From the NCBI GenBank assembly GCA_037447655.1, contig JBBHKE010000549.1:173065-237064 (forward strand): a stretch of 64,000 bases of DNA. The letters are read 5' to 3'. This DNA comes from Zygnema cylindricum. Taxonomy: Eukaryota > Streptophyta > Zygnematophyceae > Zygnematales > Zygnemataceae. Below are positions 45,132-56,328 of this stretch, piece by piece. The position numbers and the translations under genes were made by a program. The first letter of the stretch is position 1, and each line of letters begins with the position of its first letter. The notes under the pieces are model-generated. The model was not told the origin of the DNA. It made no database searches and saw only the letters and a list, made by a program, of their open reading frames with translations.

Positions 45132-46638
45132 GCGCTAATAGTTTGGGTAGTTTAGATAAAAATTCCTACTAGCGCTAACAGTTTGTGTCATATAGGTTAC
45201 AATTCTTGTTAGCGCTAGCTGTTTCTGTAATTTAGGTAACAATTCTTGTTAGCGATAACAGTTTTTGTAGTTTGGATAACAATTATTGTTAGCGCTAATA
45301 GTTTGTGTAAGATAGGTTACAATTCTTGTTAGCGCTTACAGTTTATGTAATTTAGGTACCAATTCCTATCAGCGCTAACAGTTTGTGTAGTTTAGATAAC
45401 AATTCATGTAAGCGCTAACAGTTTGTGTAGTTTAGATAACAATTCCTATTAGCGCTAATAGTTTGGGTATTTTAGATAAAAATTCATACTAGCGCTAACA
45501 GTTTGTGTAGTTTAGATAAAAATTCTTGTTAATTCTAACATTTTGTGTAGTTTAGATAACAATTCCAGTTAGCGCTAACTAATTATGTAGTTCTCGATAA
45601 CAAGTCTTGTTAGCGCTAACATTTTGTTTAATTTAGGTAATAGTTCTCTTTAGCGTTAAGAGTTAGTGTAAGTAAGGTAACAATTCTTGTTAGCGCTAAC
45701 AGTTTGAGTAGTTAAGATAACAATAAATGTTAACACTAACAGTTTGTGTAGTTTAGATAACAATTCTTGTTAGCGCAAACAGTTTGTGTAAGTTAGGTTA
45801 CAATTTCTGTTAGCGCTAACAGTTTGTGTAGTTTAGGTTACAATTCTTGTTAGCGCTAACAGTTTGTGTAAGTTAGGTTACAATTCTTGTTAGCGCTAAC
45901 AGTTTGTGTAAGTTAGGTAACAATTTCATTTAGCGCTAACTGATTGTGTAATTTAGATAACAATTCCTGTTAGCTATAACAATTTGTGTTAGTTAAGTAA
46001 CAATTCCTATTAGTGCTAAAATGTGTAAGTTAGGTAACAATTCCTGTTAGCGCTAACAGTGTGTGTAATTAAGATAACAATTCTAGTTAGCGCTAACAGT
46101 TTGTGTTAGTTAGGTAACAATTTATGTTAGCGCTAACTTTTTGTGTAAGTTAGGTAACAATTCTGTTAGTGCTAACAGTTTGTGTAATTTAGATAGGAAT
46201 TCTTGTTAGCGCTATCAGTTTGTGTAAGTTAGGTAACAATTTGTGTTAGCGCTAACAGTTTGTGTAAGTTAGGTAACAATTCCTGTTAGCGCTAACACTT
46301 TGTGAAAATTAGGTATCAATTTCTGTTAGCGCAAACAGTTTGTGTGGTTTAGATAACAATTCTTGTTAGCGCTAACAGTTTCTTTAGGTTTAGAAAACAA
46401 TTCATGTTAACGCTAACAGTTTGTGTAGTTTAGTTAACAATTCCCTGTTAGGGCTGACAGTTTGTGTAAGTTAGGTTACAATTCCTATTAGCGAAAATAG
46501 TTTGTGAAGTCTATATAATAATTCCCGTTAGCGCTAAAAGTTTTTGTAGTTTAGATAACAATTCATGTTAGCGCTAACAGTTTGTGTAGTTTAGATAACA
46601 ATTCTTGTTAGCGATAACATTTGTGTAAGTTAGGTTAC
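45132..46638. repeat. 40-bp satellite array, block 3 (about 38 monomers)
   Basis: Same monomer and orientation as the other blocks. Here the core is nearly always TTAGCGCTAACAG, and two linkers prevail: gtgtagtttagataacaatt and gtaagttaggttacaatt, sometimes alternating. Before the solo LTR inserted it was continuous with block 4. The last five bases, gttac, are the target duplication of that LTR. Confidence 0.95.
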
Positions 46639-47579
46639 TGTTGTCCATAGCCTATTTCAACCATGGATTACTCACGGAAACACCCACAGACTACCTCAAA
46701 AACAGCTGTGTTACAGACAGTACAGATTACTCCACAATATATAGAATCACTTCAAACTGCTCCAATATGCAGTATACCATATACACTGTAAACTCCCAAA
46801 AGTTACAGCCATATCCACCAAGGCATCTAGAAGATATAAGCTCTAGAGTTTCACAAAAACTTTAGACAGCTTCACAAACTAACCACTTAGACTGCTCACA
46901 GAATCTTACAGATATACCGGAATACAATGAAACCTCACATACATATATATTCTATATCATTGAATAACTCCACAAAGTTTCACATGAAAGCACCAAAAAT
47001 ATTGATCACACCAACAAGTCAAAGATGCAGAAAACAGTTTGCCATTGCTTTGATAAACTTGACTGCGATACACAAAATATTCTAAGTCCTACAAGTTATA
47101 CTCAGAGATTTCACTCCTGAATGTACGGAGGCATACCAGCCGTACGGTATCTACCATCTACCTAAACTATTGTAAGTTTACCCGAATAGTTCAAGGTATG
47201 TCAGTCTGAACAAATCTACACTAATAAACAAATTAGCAAAAAGACAAACCAATGTTGCTCAAGATATTTACACCGACATCTCCGTAATCAATATAGGTCA
47301 TATATTCCGCAGCTGCGTTGTCTTGACTGCGTCACAGCTGCTCCGTACCAGCGGCGCGTATTTCATTATTACGTTTATTTTACATCGGATCGCTTCGCGA
47401 TCCGCTGTCCATTTGTCACAGCCTGTCCACACCACTGAATGAGTCTTTTACGTCACTTTAATTATATCAATCCGTTCGCTCCCCCAATCCGTGAATCTAT
47501 TCAAACCTTCATATTAAATCCAATTAGCAGTTACGCACAAACTGTCTTGTAGGCACGAAACTGACTTTTCAAAACAACA
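46639..47579 (-). mobile_element. Solo copia LTR in the satellite, with target duplication
   Basis: Starts TGTTGTCC and ends aaaacaaca, 941 bp. GTTAC is present at 46634-46638 and 47580-47584, both being the satellite word ...aggttacaattc, so the five-base target duplication and the exact ends are clear. No internal retrotransposon sequence remains, as after LTR-LTR recombination. It contains the GGATCGC/GCGATCC hairpin at 47387-47403. Orientation is taken from similarity to minus-strand LTRs in the window. The short open frame at 46641-46865 is not considered a gene. Confidence 0.88.
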
Positions 47580-49782
47580 GTTACAATTCTTGTTAACGCT
47601 AACAGTTTGTGTATTTTAAGTAACAATTCCTGTTAGCACTAACAGTTTGTGTAAGTTAGGTTACAATTCATGTTAGGGCTAACAGTTTGTGTAGTTAAGA
47701 TAACAATTCCTGTTAACGCTGACAGTGTGTGTAGTCTAGATAACAATTCATGTTAGCGCTAACAGTTGTGTAAGTTAGGTTACAAATATTGTTAACGCTA
47801 ACAGTTTTTGAAATTTAGATAACAATTCCTATTAGCCCAAACAGTTTGTGTAAGTTAGGTTACAATTCATGTTAAGGCTAACAGTTTGTGTAGTTAAGAT
47901 AACAATTCCTATTAGCGAAAATAGTTTGTGTAGTCTAGATAACAATTCATGTTAGCGCTAACAGTTGTGTAAGTTAGGTTATAATTATTGTTAACGCTAA
48001 CAATTTGTGTGAGTTAGGTAACAATTCCTGTTAGTGTTAACAGCTTGTGTAATTTAGGTAACAATTCCTGTTAGCACTAACAGTATTTGTAAATTAGGTT
48101 GTAAATTTTGTCAGCGCTAACAGTTTTTGTAATTTAGAATCAATTCATGTTAGCGATATTAGTTTTGTAAGTTATGTTACAATTCTTGTTAGCGCTGACA
48201 GTTTGTGTAAGTTAGGTAACAATTATTGTTAGCGCTAACAATTTGTGTAGTTTAGATATCAATTCATGTTAGCGATATTAGTTGTGTAAGTTATGTTACA
48301 ATTCTTGTTAGCGCTGACAGTTTGTGTAAGTTAGGTAACAATTCTTCTAAGCGCTAACAATTTGTGTAGTTTAGATAACAATTCAAGTTAGCGCTAAAAT
48401 TTTGTGTAGTTTAGATAACAATTTCTGTTAGCACTAACAGTTGTGTAAGTTAGGTTAAATTTTTTGTTAGCGCTAATAGTTTGTGTAGTTTAGATAACAA
48501 TTCTTGTTAACACTAACAAGTTGTGTAGTTTAGATAACAATTCTTGTTTACGGTAACAGTTTGTGTAATTTAGGTAGCAGCCTACTTGTGGCTAGCAGGT
48601 TGAGTAGTTTAGATATCAATTCACATTACTTAGTAGCGGTTTGTGTAATTTCAATAACAATATATGTTAGCGATAAGAGTTGTGTAAGTTAGGTTACAAT
48701 TCTTGTTGGCATAGCAGTTGTGTAAGTAAGGTTAAAAATTCTTTTAAGCATAACGGGTTGTGTATTTTAGATATCAATTCCTGTTAGCGCTAACAGTTTG
48801 TGTAGTTTAGATATCAATTCCTATTAACGATAAGAGTTTGTGTAGTTTAGATAACAATTTTTGTTAGAGTTGACAACTTGTGTAGTTTAGATAACAATAC
48901 CTATTAACGCTAACAATTTGTGTAAGTTAGGTTATAATTCTTGCTTGCGTTAACAGTTTGTGTAAGTTATGTTATAATTCCTGTGAGCGCTAACAATTTA
49001 TGTAGTTTAGATTACAATTTTTGTTAATGCTAACAGTTTGTGTTGTTTAGATAGCAATTTGTTAGCATTAACTTTTTGTGTAATTAAGGTAACAATACTT
49101 GTTAGCGCTAACAATTTCTGTAAGTTTGGTTAGAATTATTGTTAGCGCTTACAGTTTATGTAATTTAGGTAATAATTCTCGTTAGCGCTAATAGTTTGTG
49201 TAGTTTAGAAAACAATTCATGTTAACGCTAAAAGTTTGTGTAGTTTAGTTAACAATTCCTGTTAGCATAACAGCTTGTGTAAGATAGGTTACAATTCCTA
49301 TGAGCGAAAATAGTTTGTGTAGTCTAGATAAGAATTCTTGTTAGCGCTAAAAGTTTGTGTAGTTTAGATAACAATTCATGTTAGCGCTAACAGTTTGTGT
49401 TATATAGGTAACAATTCGTGTTAGCCCTTACTTTTTGTGTAGTTTAGATAACAATTCCTGTTATTGCTAACAGTTTATGTAGTTTATATCAGAATTTTTG
49501 TTAAAGCTAATAGTTTGTGTAATTTAGATAACAATTCTTGTTAGCGATAACATTTGTGTAAGTTAGGTTACAATTTTTGTTAACGCTAACAGTTTGTGTA
49601 ATTTAAGTAACAATTCCTGTTAGCAATAATAGTTTGTGTAAGTTAGGTTACAATTCATGTAAGGGCTAACAGTTTGTGTGGTTAAAATAACAATTCCTGT
49701 AAACGCTAACAGTTTGTGTAGTCTAGATTACAATTCATGTTAGCGTTAACAGTTGTGTAAGTTAGGTTACAATTCTTGTTAA
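47580..49782. repeat. 40-bp satellite array, block 4 (about 55 monomers)
   Basis: Continuation of block 3 with the same diagnostic linkers (gtgtagtttagataac, gtaagttaggttac). A local duplication is visible: the string gttaggttacaattcatgtta, broken by small changes, with gggctaacagtttgtgtagttaag occurs near 47656, 47857 and 49632. It ends at aattcttgttaa, where a copia LTR begins. Confidence 0.93.
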
Positions 49783-50536
49783 TGTTGTTCTACGACACCG
49801 GTGCAGGTGGATGAGCAGCAGTAGCAGTAGAAATAGACATGATACACTCTCAAAAGCTCTAAAGAATCCTACAAAACAGCTATTTTCAAGTGCTCACCAA
49901 TTCTTACACAAGCATCCAAAACTCACAAAACTCTATTAGAATATAGAGTAGCATAATGACTGACAACTCCCAAAGTTTCAGCACAATTGACTAGACAACA
50001 CTCAAGATATAATACTCAGAAGTTTCCCAAAAATTGTTTGCAGTTTTAGTACTTGGAAGTCTGGATACAAGATGTGTACTGAGTTCTAAGTCTTATACTT
50101 GTGTTCTACTGGCAATACCACTGTACCTGAGAGGTACGTCAATCTACTAGGCTAATACTAATCTGTCAAGCTACCACTGAGCTACCACTAAGCTACCACT
50201 AGCTACCACTGAGCTACCACTGAGCTACCCACTAAATTGAAGTCCGTTGACCTGATCCAAAGTAACCGCAGCTGCGTTTTTCTTGTCTGTTTCGCAGCTT
50301 CATTGCTACGCTGCTCTGTCTGCATAGCAGCTGCACTACTCTGTCTGCATAGCATTTGCGCTGTCTGCATAGCAGCTGCACTGCTCTGTCTGCATAGCAT
50401 TTGCGCTGCTCTGTATGCATAGCAGCTGCGTTGTCCTCAAGTGATGACGCTTATCTTTATGAAACTTACGCTACAAATTACTACCTTTTTGTCCTCCTAC
50501 TAATCTGCTGAGACTGATAGCTTTCCAAAAACAACA
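49783..50536 (-). repeat. 3' LTR of a minus-strand copia element
   Basis: TGTTGTTCTACG...aaaacaaca, 754 bp, followed by the polypurine block at 50537-50557. It belongs to the same family as the LTR at 35541-36359. The left end includes an MSISTATAAHPPAPV-like gag start at about 49838 on the minus strand. Two internal tandem repeats are present: an 11-12 base unit, gagctaccact, at 50166-50230 and a 22-25 base unit, ctctgtctgcatagcagctg, at 50309-50430. Confidence 0.85.
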
Positions 50537-50696
50537 CTCCCCTAAAGCTTTAGACTCAGTATACTGGCGCAGCTGCGATGACAAACTAGCGTAGCATCGC
50601 AGCATAGCAATATAGCAATTAGCAAGTCACCCTATCCTACTACATTTCAATGGTGGACTTATAGCACTCTGGCAGTATAGCGGTACAACAATTCAA
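50537..50696 (-). promoter_or_regulatory. Polypurine block and 3' untranslated segment
   Basis: 50537-50557 is the conserved block with CTAAAGCTTTAGGGGAG on the minus strand. 50558-50696 is non-coding between the end of pol and the polypurine block, with repeated gcatagcaat-type words like those in the element at 36381-36600. Confidence 0.7.
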
Positions 50697-51997
50697 CTAT
50701 TCACTTAATCCCAGTGCGTTCCTACAATACCTCAGCTTAGGAGCAGGAAGAGCTTTAGTGAGCATATAAGCAATCATTTTTGCATTTGGCAAATAACATA
50801 ATTTAATCAGTCTAGAGAACACTTTTTCTCTTACAAAGTGTAATCTTACATCCATGTGCTTCCTTTTGAAGTGATGACATGGGTTAGAAGCAATGGCAAT
50901 GGCAGCCTGGTTATCACACCAGATCACCTGTGGACCAACCTGCATGTATCCTAGTACTTGTAACATGGATTTTACCCATTAGAGTTCTTTGAGGGCCGAG
51001 CGTTCTGCCATATATTCCGACTCCATTGTCGACTGTGGTGTCACCTTTTGAAGTTTGCTGCTCCAACAGCAAGTACCGTTCCCAATTTGTAGAACGAATC
51101 CCGTGGTGGATTTTCCGGCTTGGCATGTCGCCATAGCTTGCATCACTCCACGTTTGCAGTTTTACTTCTCCTCTGCCTAGTGTGAGTTTGAGGTCTTTGG
51201 TTCCGGCCAAATATCTTAAGACTCTCCTTGCTGCATCAAAGTCAGATTTTCTCGGATTCTCTAGACTCCTGCTCAGTACCCCGACTTCTGCAGCAATGTC
51301 AAGACGGGTACAATTCATGAAATATATTTAGCTTCCCACTATCTGTCTGTAAGGTATTTGTGTCATAGATCATTCCCCTCTGATTCTAAATACTCGCTAA
51401 CAATGACACCTGGTTTTGTCTCTTCTCCCTCTAACTTCTACCGAAACTCCATTGGAGTTAGACATCCTTTTGCCCACCGCATTCCGTACTCATCTAACAT
51501 GTTTCCAATAGCCTCCTTTTGAGTCAGTTTTATTTTTTTCTTATTCTTGTCCCTCTCTACCTGGTTACCCAAAATATATTTTGCCTCACCGAGGTCTTTC
51601 ATCTCGAACCGTGAGTTTAGAGCAGTTTTAATTTTGTTAATTTCAGCCATTGATTTGCTAATTAATAGTAAATCATCTACATACAGCGCTATATATACTA
51701 TCCCATTTTCACCCTTTAGAACGTAGACAGAGTGATCATAACTTATCCTTTGAAAAGCTAGGCTAGTTTGGAATTCATCAAGCTTTTGATTCCACTATCT
51801 GGGGGCCTGTTTTAGGCCGTGCAGATATTTTAGCAACTTGCATACTAAGTGCTATTTTCTTGGTTCCACATACTTTTCAGGCTGCTGCAGATAATTGGTC
51901 TTTTCTAGTTATCCGTGAAAAAAGGCCGTCTTTACATCCATCTGATGTATTTCCGTATCTTTTATAGCAGCTAGGGACAACAAAATCCTAACTGTCG
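50697..51997 (-). pseudogene. pol: Copia pol fragment: RT and RNase H
   Basis: Reading leftward: RT with QMDV near 51940, GLKQAPR followed by a stop near 51800, YVDD (ALYVDDLLL) near 51680 and SRFEMKDLGEAKYILG in 51650-51438; then RNase H in 51318-50914 (CTRLDIAAEVG, QTWSDASYGD) and 50966-50697 (IWCDNQAAIAIAS, MLTKALPAPKL). Two or more frameshifts and several stops break it. Upstream parts are missing: at about 51997 it joins head-to-head to a plus-strand integrase fragment. Confidence 0.85.
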
Positions 51998-52640
51998 TCC
52001 AGGGTGTATTTTTTGAAAAATAAGTCAGAGGCTCATGAATGTTTTAAACATTAGAAAGTATGGAGTGAAAAACTTCATGAAACGTCAATCAGAAGAGTAA
52101 GGAGTGTAGATGGTGGAGAGTATACCTCTAACCAGTTTGAGGATTTTTTGAGAGAAGATGGAGTGCAACACCAAAAGACAGTTCTTGAAAATCTTGAGCA
52201 TAATGGTGTAGCTGAAAGATTAAATAGAACACTGAGTGATAGTGCTAAGAGTATGCTGTCAGATAAGAAGATAGCAAAGAAGTTTTGGGCCAAAGCAATG
52301 AACTGTGTAAATTATCTCAAAAATAGAGTTATTACTTCAGTAGTAAAAGGCCGAACACCTTAGGAGAGATAGACAGGCAGAAAACCAGATGTTTCACTTT
52401 TAAAGGTTTTCGGTAGTCAAGTGCTCAGTTTAGACAAAGATCGATCAAACTGGAAGTTAGATCCAAAAGGAAAACCAGGATATCTACTAGGATATGATGA
52501 AGATGTAAAAGGATATAGAGTCTATGATCTCAAAAGAGAGGATATTATCTTAGTGAAGCATCTAGTGGTTATGGATGAAAGGAAATCTATAGATCCCTTT
52601 AAGCATACAATCACTGTTGTTAAGAAAGCTGCTCACGTCC
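51998..52640 (+). pseudogene. Copia integrase fragment in inverted orientation
   Basis: Plus-strand translation gives SVDGGEYTSNQFEDFL (position of the second catalytic Asp), then HNGVAERLNRTLSDSAKSML (catalytic Glu region), FWAKAMNCVNYLKNRV, and after a stop at 52363 GKPGYLLGYDEDVKGYRVY. It covers only the second half of integrase and starts and ends abruptly between minus-strand copia pieces, so it is an inverted remnant. The open frame at 52421-52804 is coding-derived only to about 52640. Confidence 0.8.
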
Positions 52641-53455
52641 TCCTCCTTAAGTTTGTTGAAGGGAGCAGTTGGTCATCCACCTCAAACAAAAGGAACCCGG
52701 CTTTCATCCCAGCCAAAACAAAATTTTCCTATGGCTTTTGGTCTCTTGTAGGCATTACACATTTTGAAAACATGCCCTTTTTCATCACAATAATAGCAGG
52801 TTAATAGTGACCTTCTAAGACCACTACCTCTGCCACTCCCACTGCCATTTTTAGAGTCTGAAAATTGGTTAGCTAGTGCGTGCACAGACTTACTACAACC
52901 ACTTTGTGAAATCTGGTTAGCTTCTTTGATTAAAATAAATTGAATTGCTAATGCTATATTCCATTGACGTTGTGGAAGAGCCCTAAGCCTATCCCTGGCT
53001 CCCTTATATTCATCGGGCAAAGTTCTCATCAACAACATAGCCTGCTGAGGTGGTAAAAAATCCCCACCTGCACTTGTACTCTGAAGGAACAACCTTTTCA
53101 TAGAATTACAATGATTTGACATACTACTTGCAAAATACTTAAATTCAAAAATATGAGTGGCTATGTTAGCCTTGACAGTAACATCTAGTTGAATATATAT
53201 AGCACGTACTCTGAACCAAAATTCAAATGATTTCTTCATCTCAAGATACGATATTACCAAGTCTTTTGTCATTGATTGTTTCAAGACGTTGAGGCAATAG
53301 AGATTCTTCTTTCTCCAATCTGGTGGAGTCACATCGGCAGTTCATTCCACAACGAGTGACACGTCCCTCTCCTCGAAATATGAGCTCAATATTTCTTCCC
53401 AATAAAAGTAGTCCATTCAATCAAAAATAGGCAATTTGGGCAGTGGGCCTACAAC
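52641..53455 (-). pseudogene. gag: Copia gag of a third family
   Basis: The open part is 53332-52682 (216 residues): WRKKNLYCLNVLKQSMTKDL, LFLQSTSAGGDF, AMLLMRTLPDEYKGARDRL and a zinc knuckle CYYCDEKGHVFKMC. This is the copia gag (retrotran-gag/UBN2-like) layout, but clearly diverged from copia-1. The N-terminal part to 53455 (IPIFD-equivalent region) contains stops. Pol of this family is missing: the sequence is cut at about 52641 by the inverted integrase fragment. Confidence 0.8.
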
Positions 53456-54090
53456 GTGTTAAAGGTTATGGGCACTTTGACTTGATTGTGATCCGATAGC
53501 ACTCGGCGTCACAGTTGCACTGGTATATTCGTTCCAATAGTAGGTGCGAGAGGAGCACTTGGGCCCGCATGGACTGAGCCACTAGTAGACATGATAGCTG
53601 AAGCGAAACCAAAGATAAGTAGCTCCAAATGAAAGAGGTCTTTCAACTAGAGACACATGTCCTACAGCTAAATCAAGAAGAATAGAAAATAACACAACTT
53701 AAAGTGCACTTAGTGCTCTCATTTCCTTAACTCTGTGTAGAATTTACATTCTGTGTTAATGTGATTGTTTCTAATTGAAAGAAATACTAACAAGATCTAG
53801 AAAACATCTAAAACGTATGTAAAGGGTTCACTTGAAAATCTACTAACAAAAATCTAAGTACTTGGACCAGAATTGTCTAGTAGCAGTATCTACACCCTAA
53901 ATATCCGTGAGATATTTATCACGTCTACATTCATAGGCGGCCGTACACCCTAATTTACTCAAAGATAACTACTTGAGTAGATACCAACAATCCACACTAA
54001 ATATAGTTAATAATGAATTGTTGGTGGTCCAAAATATATTAAGTCCTAAACTGTAATTTTTAAAACTTACTAAAGCCTACTTTCCAATAG
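53456..54090 (-). repeat. 5' LTR next to the third-family gag
   Basis: Begins near gttaaaggttatgggc and ends ttccaatag, about 635 bp. It includes a gag start, MSTSGSVHAGPSAPLAPT, near 53594 followed by a stop. The right half matches window positions 1-260. The copia half-tRNA site is degenerate here (gttgtaggccc). The exact left boundary is uncertain by some tens of bases. Confidence 0.6.
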
Positions 54091-54821
54091 TTTTTGCACT
54101 TTTTTCTGAAAAACATAGGTTTTTCCTCCAAAAATATATAATCTTTCTTCTCATATATACGCTCATTAAACACATCTACTCTTTTTTCTTTCATCTTTCA
54201 CTATGATGTTGTTAGATACAATAACTTTATTTCCCTTAGTGTCATACACTCTATAACCTTTGGCATGATTATCATACCCTAGAAATAACCCTAGTATGCC
54301 TTATTGCTCTAACTTCCATTTCTACGGATCATTATCTAGCATGAAAATCTTACTTCCAAAAAACGTTGAAGTGACTTACATCTAGTTTTTTTTCCTGTCC
54401 ACATTTCGTAGGGAGTTTTATCTTTTATTGCTCTTGTTTTTAACTTGTTTCTGACATAGGCGGCACAATTCACAACATCTTCCCAAAATCTGAAATCTAT
54501 GTTCATATCAACCATCATTGCCGTAGCACATTGTGATATGGTCCTATTCATCCTCTCTGACAAACCGTTTTGCTATGGAGAATGAGGCACAGTTAGCTGA
54601 CGTGAGATTCCATGCAATTTTAATAATTCCGCAAACTCATTAGAAATGTATTCCCCTCCGTTATCAGATCTTAATCCTCCTATCTTTCCCTCATGCAAGT
54701 TTTCACCTCAAGGCTTATACATTTTAAATTTCGAAAAGACTTCATCCTTACTTTTCAAAAAATAAACTGTAGTAAATCTACTACAGTCATCTGTAAAGGT
54801 AAGCATAAACTTAACACCTGA
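54091..54821 (-). pseudogene. Copia integrase C-terminal part (fourth element, 3'-truncated)
   Basis: Minus-strand coding remnants: integrase core FMLTFTDDCSRFTTVYFL near 54800, the SERMNRTISQCATAMM region with catalytic Glu at 54563-54480, and KDKTPYEMWTGKK at about 54400, then a linker towards 54091. Several stops and frameshifts. The downstream part (RT, RNase H, 3' LTR) was lost where the LTR at 53456-54090 abuts it. Confidence 0.75.
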
Positions 54822-55190
54822 AACTCTGAGACCTACATTGGTCCTAAGAGTAGGCAAGTCACAAGAAGCTTATATAGAAAGTGCCGACTTCAAGTTTATT
54901 TAAAACCTAAATGATTGACCCATTGACAATCAGAACCCCATAATATCTTCACCCCTGTGAAATAAGATTTTATGTGTGCTCAGTTCCACCACAGAAATGC
55001 AAAGTTAGAATATGACTTTTGGATAACATTCCCCACTTTGACTTTCCCTTAGAAATGCAGCCACCATGGCAAGCAAACACTCTGACCGACTACACCTATG
55101 TGTAGCTTGGACTCCCTTGAGTTTGCAGCAAAAAAAATCGCTGAAAATGGTCAACAAACGAATTGATATTAAATGGCAAAGTTTGCCGAT
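54822..55190. repeat. About 370-bp dispersed repeat, copy 1, inside copia integrase
   Basis: Starts cctgaaactctgagacct and shares an ordered series with 56329-56700: agtgccgac, ccctgtgaaataa, tgtgtgctcagttccaccac, atgcaaagttagaatatga, actttgactttcccttagaa, ctctgaccgactacacc and gaaaatggtcaa. Identity is about 80-85 percent by eye. It interrupts the integrase region between VSGVKFM and the zinc-domain Cys region. I do not recognise the family. It has no obvious coding capacity, and the palindrome GGCAAAGTTTGCC sits near its right end. Confidence 0.75.
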
Positions 55191-56328
55191 TTTTACAGAT
55201 GCTCACAAACTGATATGTGAGAGAAACACCTTGAACTTTCCTAGCATTCACCATCTTTTTCAGACTCTCATAATTAATATGGCCTAACCTTTTATGCCAT
55301 AACTCATTCTCAGATGACACACTGGAATACAAAACATCGTTCTATTTGCATTCAACCATATCCATCTTGTACATCTTCCGGGTATCTCAAGTTCTCATCG
55401 TTATTTTGCCTAACTTACTAACATTGTTTCCCGTGTGATCTGAAATCCTACTCTCTACCAAAGAAGTAGATAGAGATTCTTTTCTAAATTGAACATATAT
55501 AACATTTCGAGGTATTTTTTACCCACATCTACCATTATTGATATATCACCGTGGGCTCCAGACTGGACACTCATGCCACACGCATAGTAGATATTTTTTG
55601 GAAGAGTGTGTTTCAAATTTGTAAAAATAGTCTTGTTCCAGCACATGTGGGCCGAACCCCCGGTGTCCATGATCCATCTACCGTCTTTGGGACCTTCCAT
55701 TGCTGCCTCCATATCAAATAACTGTCTCCTCTTGCTCATTCAAGCTCAAAGATGAATCTGCATCATCTCCAAAAGCTGAGAAAAGTGCACTTCCTCGTGA
55801 AGGATTGGTAGAAAAGCCTTGGTGAAACTGACTTTATTTTCTACTAGGCCTGTTTAAACCAGTTTCATTTGCCTTTTTAAGTTTGGGACAATACCTGTAT
55901 CCATGTCCCTTATCAGGGCAATAAAAATAAGCATTAGAAGATTGCCTATTTAACCTCTGACTGCCCTAATTAAATTGTTTCTGATTCTGGTTAAACTTGT
56001 TTCTGTTCTGGTTAAACTGATTTTTCCTCTCAAAATTTGAAGAGAAAACCTCTACTTTATTTTCGCCATCAAGGACCTTACTTGTAGACTCTTTTTCCAA
56101 TATAAGATTATAAGCTAACTGAAAAGTCCAGCTAGACTTATCATGACATTTCAAGTTTGTAGATACTCCCTTCATATGACTAGAGAGACCTTTAACAACC
56201 AAGGCAACTTGCTGAAACTGTGGAAATATTCCACCAGCTGACGAGTGTGCATCAATGAGTTCCCGAAACCTATCGCAATACTTGGCCATAGATACCTCGA
56301 GTATTTGTAGTCCCATATTTGTGAAGCT
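55191..56328 (-). pseudogene. Copia gag (C-terminal), protease and integrase zinc domain (fourth element)
   Basis: Leftward: gag core 56290-55966 (MAKYCDRFRELIDAHSSAGG, then an Asn/Gln-rich tail NQNRNKFNQNQKQFN); zinc knuckle near 55925, where the first Cys is Tyr (YFYCPDKGHGYRYC), so binding is probably lost; protease with IMDTGGSAHMCW at about 55670; zinc domain WHKRLGHINYESLKKM at 55300. Stops and frameshifts separate the pieces. It continues the element interrupted at 54822-55190 and is separated from its gag start by the insertion at 56329-57552. Confidence 0.8.

Noticed and set aside
44578-45138. Several frames of 60-125 codons
   Set aside because: They overlap on both strands, have low-complexity composition and lie in the LTR-like segment. 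No domain recognised.
46641-46865. 74-codon open frame
   Set aside because: Entirely inside a solo LTR with defined ends and target duplication; no similarity seen to any protein.
1880-49782. Telomere-like TTTAGG in the satellite monomer
   Set aside because: Only one hexamer per 40 bases, never in tandem, so it is not telomeric.
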